Shown one piece after another: positions 52,296 through 61,300 of a stretch of 64,000 nt of DNA. The position numbers and the translations under genes were made by a program. This DNA comes from Acridotheres tristis. Taxonomy: Eukaryota; Chordata; Aves; Passeriformes; Sturnidae. The DNA lies in contig CM072886.1 in the NCBI GenBank assembly GCA_037013685.1, positions 89,330,422 to 89,394,421 of the forward strand, in the 5' to 3' direction. The notes under the pieces were generated by a model. The model was not told the origin of the DNA, ran no database searches, and was given only the letters and a program-made list of their open reading frames with translations. Positions within the stretch are counted from its first letter, which is position 1, and each line of letters starts with the position of its first letter.

Positions 52296-52425
52296 TGTCA
52301 CACAAACTATATTCCAGTTTGTGGATCAAACGGAGACACTTACCAAAATGAATGCTTCCTCAGGAGAGCTGCTTGCAAGCACCAGAAAGAGATAACAATG
52401 GTATCAAGAGGACCTTGTTATTCTG
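52296..52425 (+). CDS. TMEFF1: TMEFF1 coding exon 3 (Kazal half of follistatin module 1)
   Basis: The exon has 43 complete codons plus one base, and no stop codon in the frame inherited from the previous exon. It begins exactly with a cysteine codon ([20 protein letters not shown]) and continues through FLRRAAC to RGPCYS. The C-x7-C-G-S-[ND]-G-x-T-Y-x-N-x-C core is the Kazal signature. Its five cysteines bring the module total to ten, the canonical follistatin-domain number. It is flanked by TTTCTTTTCCAG and by TCTG|GTATGT, so the entry phase is 0 and the exit phase is 1. Relative to the human protein as I recall it, the segment before RGPCYS differs slightly (TMVS here), as expected for a bird orthologue. 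Follistatin/Kazal modules in tomoregulins are extracellular and bind TGF-beta family components. Confidence 0.97.
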
Positions 52426-55400
52426 GTATGTAAAACATCACTTTGTCTCACTAATGAATGATGTTTTATGGTTAACTCTTTAGTTTTGCCCTTAATTCCA
52501 ACAATTAAATTTTTTTGTGCTTTTCATGGAATGAAATAATGTGGAAAGCCTAAATCCTCTTTAGGAATGGAACCTTTTTCTAGACAAGAAATCTGATTTA
52601 TCTTCTGATATGCTAACAGATTAATAAATAAACATTACAAATTGAAATATTTTATCTGAGAAAATAGATGCTTCTGTGGTGCTTATAGAGGAGCCTTGAT
52701 ATCCATCAAAAGGCTTTCAACAAATTTGGAGCAGGATCCAAATTAGCCATTTCTTTAGGACTTTTATTTTTTGGACATACAGAATTAGCATGGCATCCAA
52801 CAAGTGATAATGATCATCCTGACTGCTGCTCTGACACTGTCCAAGAAATCATCTTTGACTTTGGGTCATTACATTGAAGATATGCATAACTTACAAAATC
52901 ATTCCACCTGACATTTCTAATGAACTTGTCTTTTTTGTCTTTCCACACATTTAAAGCATAGATTGTCCACATGTCAAATACATGGAACAGGTTTTCACTG
53001 TCTTGAATATTGCAACATGCTCTTAGACACAGAAACTTTAACCTCCAGAGGTGTTCTGAACTTCTGGGTAGATTCAAAGCTGGTGAGACCAAACACATGG
53101 TTGGCTTTCTCAGAGTAAAATTAAATGACTCAGTAGTGTCAACAACTGTAATTTTTGGTATATAAATAACACATACACAATATTAATTTGGGGAACATCC
53201 CTCATCTTTGGATACAGAATGGTTGCTTAGATTAATCTAAACAGGTTATATCTGTATGGTGGCCAAAAGCGTGACCATGGGTTAGATGCACACTCCTTAC
53301 TAACTTCATGTTGGTCAATTGCAATGACAATTTAGAGTAATCAGGCCTGGAGCTCACTGATAGCTGCAGAATCTTATCTGGAAATTAGGGTAAATGCATG
53401 AGCAGGGTACCTAGTCCAAGTCCTCACTGCTGCCAGTCCCAGGTACCTCATTTAAATGCATTGTGATTCACACCAGCTGCTCTAAGGCCTTTGACTACAG
53501 CAGCACAGACCTATCCTGAGGTCTGGCTCATGTTTACTAAGGTCCAAAATAATCTGTGTTGTTGGTCCTAATACTGAAGGAAGACCATGTTTTGTGTCCA
53601 GCTCAGAAGCATAAGTCCAGCATCCCTCAGGCAGATGACTAAATCTACTGTCTTTGCCAATGTCCCACCTGTAAATTTTCTCCAAACACTGCAGAAATAG
53701 AAAAAAAAATACAATCTAGTTTTGGAGGACTCACATATTACTACAACACACCCAAGAAATACGAATTTGAACTGAGGATGCATAAGTAAATAATATTTTT
53801 AAATTTCGTGCCCAAATAATTTTAAGAAATGGACACACAGCATGAAAGTTTCTTTCTATCACTAAAAAAAAAATTCTAGGATAATGTTTTAGGAACAACA
53901 ACAAGTGATTGTTTATAGATGCATTCTATTCCACTAATAAAAAGAAATTCCAAAATTAAAAAGCTATTCTTCTCAGGTTGCTAGAAGCTAATTACTATAT
54001 TAATAAGCTAGTACAGGAATTTTTTCTCAACCTTCCTCCCCTTTTCTTTAAGTCCTACATAAAACCCAGGAAATGCAGCATAATTTTTAGCACTTAGTGT
54101 AACAGATCAAGAAACGGGCTGAAACACAACACTCCAGAAAGCACTGAAAACTCATTTGTGAAACAGAAGTTCTGATTCAGGCTGCATACTGCACTTACAC
54201 TGCTGCAACTTTAAGTGCCTGGGCAGAGCTCCACTAGAATGGTATCTGCTGCTTCCTGAGTGTCTGATGTGCTTTGGGTGGAGTGAAAATATTGGATGAT
54301 AAAAGCCATCATCTGGAACCTCTCCATGCCCTGCCAAGACATATTTGTGCTCTTGATCTGTTACACGTATAATGGAGAATCAGATTCTCAAATTAAAAGA
54401 TGCTTTGTAGACTTCCATTAATTTTCACTGGTTGCCTTTCAATTTGCCATTGAAATGCTTTTTTCTAGGGCATCATTGAGAGACAAGTACAGATTCACTG
54501 GTTTCCTATCAGAGTTTTGTTTTTTCAAAGCAAAGTTTCATTCTGGTGGGATGCACCCGAGACAATAGGATTAAATTCCTCCTTTGTGTTGGAACAACTG
54601 TTTAATATTTAAAGTATATCTGACTTTGAATCTCATGCAAGAATAAAATACTTCCCATTTGCTAAGGATTGATACCTTCTGTACCTACGGCACTAGAACA
54701 GGCTGCACTGAGTGATTTAGTCACTAAATCATTATTCTGTTTCTTGGTAGGTAATATTTTGATTAAAATTTTACAGACACAGGTGATTTGCAGCATATTT
54801 ATTTATTTCCTTTGTCAGAAGGCTGTCAGAGTTTCAAGATTCTAAAATAAGCAATGTTTAAAAAAGAAGTCAATTATAGGTGCTTTAGAAATAAACAAAA
54901 AGCAAAATTTGACGTTAAAAATGGTTGTTTACAGAAATGAAAGAGAATGTATGGCTGAAATTTTGGGTCTGCATATACAGGTTTTAATATTGATTTTGAC
55001 TGCTGCCAGATTTATATTATATGCACATGAAAATGTAACCACAGAGTGATGTAGTACCTGATTATACTTGCAGTTTCTCAATGTTTCTTATTCATTTGGA
55101 TATACATTATATACATATTTCATACATTTCACAGTTTCTTATACATTTGGAAGCCACAGTCCACTGCTTCCTATTGGGATTTCTAAGTTAAAACAAACAA
55201 ACAAACAAAAAAACTACGATAAAGCTATTTGCAGAACTAGAAAAAAACATAGGAATTATTCTCTTAGGACCAGCTTACAGAAGGGTATGCTTGCTTAAAA
55301 TTTGTCAGTGGACTACTTGCCCTCCTGTTTGTACTTAGCAGTTTGCCCAAGATGGGGAAGAGATGGGTTCAATTTTCATGCTGCTTTGCCTTAAAAGCCA

Positions 55401-55663
55401 TCCCTCCTGAATGAGAGAGGCTGGAAGCGTGTTTAGTTTTGGGAAGCTTTTTTCTGCCTCTGCACCAAAGCAGACCCACAGTACAGAAATGGCTCCTGTT
55501 CAGAAAGAACAAAAAAGGAGATTCTGACTGTAGCTGAGTGCTTACAGCAGTCACGTGCTGTGCCTGATCCGAGTCCTTCTTTGTGTATTTTATCCAGAAA
55601 CTCCTTATGGATAAAACCAGCTCACAGCAGAAGCCTGTATATTTGTGTATTAGCATATTTTTA
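52426..55663 (+). other. TMEFF1: TMEFF1 intron 3, 5' part
   Basis: This begins with GTATGT and extends, with its other parts, to 58316 (5891 bp in total). AT-rich with A- and T-runs. An AAAC simple repeat is at 55190-55213. No exon or other element was recognised. Confidence 0.85.
55190..55213. repeat. (AAAC)n repeat
   Basis: Four to five aaac units running into poly-A. Confidence 0.85.
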
Positions 55664-55795
55664 TAGAATCATGGAGTGGTTTCATTTGGAAGGGACTTTA
55701 AAGATAATCCAGTTCCCATCTCACAGCCCCGGGTAGAGATATCTGCCACAGATTGTTCAGAGCTCCATCCAGCCCGGCCTTGAACACCTTGAAGG
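55664..55795 (-). mobile_element. CR1 LINE 3' fragment, antisense
   Basis: The sequence starts atagaatcatggagtgg, then 'ttggaagggactttaaaga', 'agttcccatctcacagcc', 'ctccatccagcccggcctt' and 'gaacaccttgaagggaa'. This is the hallmark antisense CR1 tail. It is truncated after about 130 bases. Confidence 0.93.
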
Positions 55796-57285
55796 GAAAG
55801 CCACATATTTGGAAAAGGGTGGCTTAAGTAAACAGAGGTCAATCACTCCTGCTCTAATTACTGACCAGTGGCTGGGGGAATGCTGTTTGTGCCCAGCATC
55901 TTCACTTCTTTGAGCATCTTTCTTGACAGATCTTGGTGCATGGAGGCAACTTCTGAAAACCCTGAATTCATTAAGGGCCTGAAAAGAGGAGGGCTGCTCG
56001 TCCAAGTAAGCTGGAAAAAAATGCTACTCTTTTAACCAGCAGCTGCCTGGGAAAACCTAGCCAAGGCTCAGGGGAAAAAAAAAAATGCAGGAACACCAGC
56101 TTAGTTTAGCATGGTTACCCTGGAGACAGGAGTCCTAGCATAGCTCCCAAGGAAAAGTTGAAAATGATACAGTGTTATAGAGGATGACACATTTTTTTTT
56201 AATCCTTTTTGAGAACTGAAAGTCCAGACAAATAGAAATGAATCTATCCTGCTGCTGTGATGTCCTGTCAAGTGGACTTCAAGTATATCAATCCAATGAT
56301 CTATAGGGACGGGTGGTCTGAGCATCAGCTCCAGGATTTACAAGATGCTTTCCATGTGTGGAACCTGCCCTGCCCCACGCACACAGGATTTAGCCAGAGC
56401 CCCTCACGCTGGGGCTGAGCAGCATCTCTCACCTCAGGTGAGGTGAGAGCAAGAGCTGGAAATAAAAACATAGAAAAAGACAAGCTTCTTGGAGACATTT
56501 TGCCCTTTGTCTTTCATATGCATTACACGGTGAACTTGCTCAAATTTGTGTTGTCAGCTTCTTCTCCCCCAAAACAGCTTATGACACAATTTCACCACCA
56601 CAAATAATCCTATATATTTACTCATATAAGTAAATTATGCTCCTTCAAATTTCTTAATGAAGCAATACTACATCACGAGGAATATTTCTCAACAACTCAA
56701 CAATGACATTTTATATGAGATTGCTTTCTTTGTCAGTAAAGTGGGTCACTATCAATGGAAAAAGGAACCTTCTGGTTTTTGCATTAATTTCTGTAAGGTT
56801 ATAAGCTCAGTGTGTTAGACACCAAATAGTGGTATAGGAGGAAAGAAAGGAAAATTAAGGCAAAAGAAAAACAAACTTCTATTCCTGATGCTCCATGTGA
56901 CAGAAGATTATTTTTAATGTGTAAAGTGACCCAGTAACGTGGAATTTCACACTTTCATCCACACACTAGAGGGAATTATTCTTAGAAATTCCTTTAAGAA
57001 AAGCAGAGGAGGGAACTGAGCAAACATAGAGTTTGTTTTTTCCTCTGATATGAACAACGACCTCATGTGTGAAAGTAAGATTCCCACTCCTCTCTCTGTC
57101 TGGCCTCCTTCTTCTCTCAGTTTTTAGCAAATAAATTCAGCTGCCTTCTCCATCAACAGCAGGCATGAAAGGAGACATGTGGGATGAGCAGAATGCATGC
57201 TCTGCTCCACTCCTCTCCTCAGTTTCCAGAAAAGCTAATCTAATGGGAATGGGAAACAATTCACTGACAGTAGTTGCCATTCCAT
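55796..57285 (+). other. TMEFF1: TMEFF1 intron 3, 3' middle part
   Basis: No repeat family or exon was recognised. A GC-richer patch lies at about 56340-56460. Composition turns pyrimidine-rich as the pentanucleotide array is approached (57090-57230). Confidence 0.7.
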
Positions 57286-57494
57286 TCTCTCCTCTCCTCT
57301 CCTCTCCTCTCCTCTCCTCTCCTCTCCTCTCCTCTCCTCTCCTCTCCTCTCCTCTCCTCTCCTCTCCTCTCCTCTCCTCTCCTCTCCTCTCCTCTCCTCT
57401 CCTCTCCTCTCCTCTCCTCTCCTCTCCTCTCCTCTCCTCTCCTCTCCTCTCCTCTCCTCTCCTCTCCTCTCCTCTCCTCTCCTCTCCTCTCCTC
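57286..57494. repeat. (CCTCT)n pentanucleotide array, about 42 units
   Basis: About 209 bases of a strictly repeated five-base unit with no interruption visible; AGAGG on the other strand. All bases are pyrimidines on the TMEFF1 sense strand. The array reads as Leu-Ser-Ser-Pro repeats in an open frame, which is an artefact. Its perfection points to recent expansion or continued slippage. Assembled length may differ from the true allele. Confidence 0.97.
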
Positions 57495-58316
57495 CTACTT
57501 TGAGCAAGAAAGACAGGAAGTTTTGTGACTTAGTTCATTGTTTAATGTCTTGTTTTTACTGCTGTGCTAGCTGAAGCCTGTGCAGAGTGCTGCTCAGCAG
57601 GATGCACATGCAAAATCCCTAAACAGATCCATAGTGCTCTGAAATAGAGTCAGTTGCCCAGGGGTAGTGAAGAAGCTCAGGTCCTGCTGACACTTGAACT
57701 GCCAATGCAAATGGGATGCAGTTGTAAGCTGTCACTCATCAGATGCTAATCCAGTCAGTCAAATGTCAATGAAATAACGATGCCATTAGAGCATCTTTAT
57801 ATGGAGTGATTGACTCAACTGAGAGAAAAGCTATTTTGTCATTAGATGACTTAAATCAACTTTACTTGGAGGACTAGTTGTCTTCTGGAGGTATTCTGCA
57901 GTCAGGTGATTTATATGTTGAAGTACTCCTTGAAGTACCACTTCCAGGGCCAGAGGGTAAGGAAAAATAAACATTCCAAAAATCAGACTTCGTACTCTTA
58001 ATCTCTTTTGAGTTTAACAAATTTGATGTCTAACAGTTGAAAAGAGGCTAAGAAAGATACTTGGTTTCAGTATTGAATAATGCTGTTCCTTGAGTAACAT
58101 CTTGACAGGGAAGAGAGAGACTAGGGCACAGTGAGTATGGACAAACCATATTAAAGGATGCCAGACCTTATGTGGGATGTTTGTTTTTACAGCTGGCTCA
58201 TGAAATGTAACATCTGTGTAATGTTTTACAGTGACAAGTTCCTGATCAAACAGCTGCACTTGGAGCAATATTTTCATTTGCATTCTTTTTTTTCTCCCCC
58301 TCTGTTTCTTTTTCAG
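57495..58316 (+). other. TMEFF1: TMEFF1 intron 3, 3' end before the microexon
   Basis: No element was recognised between the pentanucleotide array and the acceptor tract of exon 4. Minus-strand open frames such as 58014-58361 overlap the microexon and have no independent support. Confidence 0.8.
58283..58316 (+). promoter_or_regulatory. Long polypyrimidine tract and 3' splice site of the microexon
   Basis: Directly before the 27-nt exon there is an almost pure pyrimidine run, broken only by one G before the final CAG. It contains a nine-T stretch, a C-rich stretch and further T runs. Very short exons usually need a strong upstream tract because there is little room for exonic enhancers, and such tracts are typical binding sites for U2AF and PTB-family proteins. 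Only the sequence is seen; protein binding is inferred. Confidence 0.6.
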
Positions 58317-58343
58317 ATAATGGCTCTGGGTCAGGAGAAGGAG
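58317..58343 (+). CDS. TMEFF1: TMEFF1 coding exon 4, a 27-nt microexon
   Basis: The exon is only 27 bases. With the G carried over from exon 3 it reads DNGSGSGEG and then leaves one G for the next exon. That matches the acidic Ser-Gly linker directly after the first follistatin module in TMEFF1 (human continues with further Glu residues). A 34-base pyrimidine tract ending TTTTTCAG lies before it, and GGAG|GTGAGT is a strong donor. Entry and exit are both phase 1, so skipping it would remove nine residues without shifting frame. The SGSG core next to acidic residues fits the loose consensus for glycosaminoglycan attachment. TMEFF2 is known as a chondroitin sulfate proteoglycan; use of this site in TMEFF1 is inference. 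Confidence 0.92.
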
Positions 58344-61300
58344 GTGAGTAACAAACTCCACTTACCTTTGGTTTTGGTCTTTCTTTTAAACTAATGTATG
58401 CCAGTTTTATACACATACATATATACACACATAGCTACTATTTACCACATGAATTGAGGGAAAATTATGGCACTTAAAATAAACTTTAATGTTGCAGTGT
58501 TATTGCACCATTTCAGAACAGTACTGATTGAGGAATAAGTTGTAGTGTGCATTTCACCAATATCGTTTTTTCAGATTTGACTTATATAATTTTTCATTTG
58601 TTACTAGCAGTGTAGTGCAATATTTAGATCCCTATTTCACCTGTATTTCTCTCCAGAAAATGACCATTCACAATAAATTTCTTACCATTTTTTAACTTGC
58701 ATATATTTCCTTAGTGTCTAAAAAATCTAGTTGTTACCTTATGCTTGGTCAAGGTTACTGTCTAAAATATAGAACAATTGCATTATGATATCTATTTAAA
58801 GTATTTTACTAAAGTGGTTTTTTTTCAAAGCTGTATATTCAAAAAGGGGATGTAGCACAGCTGGTGGTAGTAGAAGTGTTCCCATCTTTCTATACATCTT
58901 AATCTTTTTCCAAGGATTAAAAAAAAATCTAAATTCTATCTTTGATACTACTAACAAGAATACATATAGAATGAAAAATATGAGACAGAGATGTATACAG
59001 ATACAGAAAAACTGTTTTGCTTTTAGGCTTTGGTAGTATTAAGAAGGTATTGCATTTCATACTGATGAGACTGAGTTTTGGAGTATTGTAAATCTTGTAT
59101 AGCTACATGAAAATGTGTTTTTGTGGAAAACCATCTATGGCTTCACTGTGTAGCTAAGTGTAACAGTTAACTTTTCAAAAAACCAGTAGCTAGCTCACTC
59201 TTTTTTCCTGTATGGAGGTGAAGGGGGGCATCTCCCTCTCCTTTAATAAGCTGCTATCAGTAAATTCTTGGGCTGCTGCTAGCACAGGGTCATTCTCATC
59301 TCTGTTTCCTTTTGGGGCAGCGTCTGAAGGAACAATTTTCTGCCCACTTACTCTTCTTACTTCCACAGGTGACTTTTCTGATGCTTCACACTCTTTCCCC
59401 AGCTGTTTGCTTCTCCTTCCCCCTTTGTCAGCCAGCCTGTTATTCCACTGTGACTATTCCCTGCAAGATAACCTTTCTGGCCTTGGTACTGCTATGCAGT
59501 TCTTGTAGGAGAGAGATGACAGTAATGTTCCGCTTTTATTTTTAGAACAATTTTAGAAAAGTTTGAATGCTGTCAAGGTTAGTTGGGTTTGGTTTTTTTT
59601 CAGTACTTTCTAACTGCATACAAAAATCCTGGTTAAAGTCCCTCGTAAATGTTACTGTGTTGATCTGGAAGAGATTGGCAGCCAATTGATAGGTGTCAGG
59701 AATCTTTGGGTAACTTTACGAGCAGTTTGGAAAAACATAGGCCAGAACATGCTGTGTTTTGTTGGCTGCTCACTGAAGAGGTGAAAGGTCCATGTTCAAA
59801 TATACTCATTCTTTGATTTGGGGCAGGAGGCTGAACACAAATCCACCTGTGGGTGCAAGAGAGAGCCACATGGGTTTCTCTCTGTCGTTGCTGTTCTCTT
59901 TGTTCTCACTGGAAATGTTCATTGAGCCTGGGACAAAGAGCTGGGGAGGAAGGATTCGTGCTGTGGAAAAGCTTTGTTAGCTGGGGCTCAGCGTGCCAGT
60001 GCATTTGAATTATTTATGCAAAATAGAATGCCACTGGCTTAGGAGGTTTGGTGGTCCCTAGATACCTTGCAGAAGTAGTTGGTTCATTGTCTTGGGAGGT
60101 GGAATATGGAGATTAAGTTCACTTCAGGCAGAAAGAATTGAATCTGGTTCCCTTGGCCCCAGGTGAGTTTCTGCGCTGCCTGGGTATTGAATTAAGAAGG
60201 AACAATGTACCCACTCTGTCCTCCAGCAGTTTTGTGACATTAGGCTTCATTTATTGGAGCTTCTTCTGAGTGCCTTTGGGCCAACTGAAATGTTCCTTCT
60301 GTTCAGTATGAAAACAGTTGGGTTTAGTTCTTAATTTTAGATTAAGGAAAAGGAAATTTAAACGAGACATTGAAAATCCTGTTTGGCTCTTCTTCCTTTT
60401 TTTAATACATATAGGCTGTCTATGGGGCAGTTGGTTAGTCTTCAGCATGTTGAGTCATTTTCTGTGTCTGAAAGCAATCCTTCAAAGAATGGAATCCACT
60501 GCTGCTTTGGTTATTGAACTCTGCTCTGGCTGAAAATTCAAGGATATTTTTGTAACTGGAATTCGGGGTTTGTTCATTATTCAAGTAGCTGTAAAAGTGT
60601 TACATGAAAACATTAAAACCTGAACAGTTTTACTACAAGTTAAAGGAATTTAGAAGCAAATCCAGACTTCTAGAAGAGTGTTGAACCTGTTGAAGATGGA
60701 GATGCACTGTTTGGAATCCAAAAAAGAAGAAAGGATAGGAACCCAGGCAGAGGGTGAGCTGCAGGGTAGACGTGCTCCATGGTGCCCTCCTCAGTTCTGC
60801 CTCTCTGTTTATTCCAGCTATGGGATTGTCTGCTTCAGAACTGGCCCGGCCTTCCCCATTTTCTTTTGGAGGAAGTCAGGATATACTGAGATAAAATAAT
60901 CATCCATGCATAAGGGTACTCAAACGGGACCCTAATTCCCTGGGAAGCCTCTGTGCCCAACGGATTAGGTACAGTTGCTGCTCAGAAGCACAAGGGAACT
61001 TCAGCTCCCTAAAAATGCAAGGATAAGTGAGAGACAACCACCAAGCAAGCAAACATACTAGCATAGAGACTTGTGCTTTCTTCCTAGGATCTGCATTGCC
61101 AGATGATAATCACAGAATCAGTGTTTGCTATGTTTCTCAAACATGCAATTAGAGTGATTGTGTATGCACCAGTGATGCTTGCACACACAGAATGGATGAG
61201 CACAGCTGCTTGTGTGCATTCAGGAAGCATTGCAAGTGCTGTGCAGATGCACTGTTTGCTGGTGGATTTTTAACTTTGAAAGAAAGTACTGGGAAAGCAT

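Noticed and set aside
57165..57528. Open frames of 84-112 codons with Leu-Ser-Ser-Pro (or Gly-Glu-Glu-Arg) repeats
   Set aside because: They are direct translations of the CCTCT array; a five-base repeat without stops stays open in all frames of a strand.
58014..58361. 115-codon minus-strand open frame covering the microexon
   Set aside because: It is the opposite strand of the polypyrimidine tract and exon 4; no family match.
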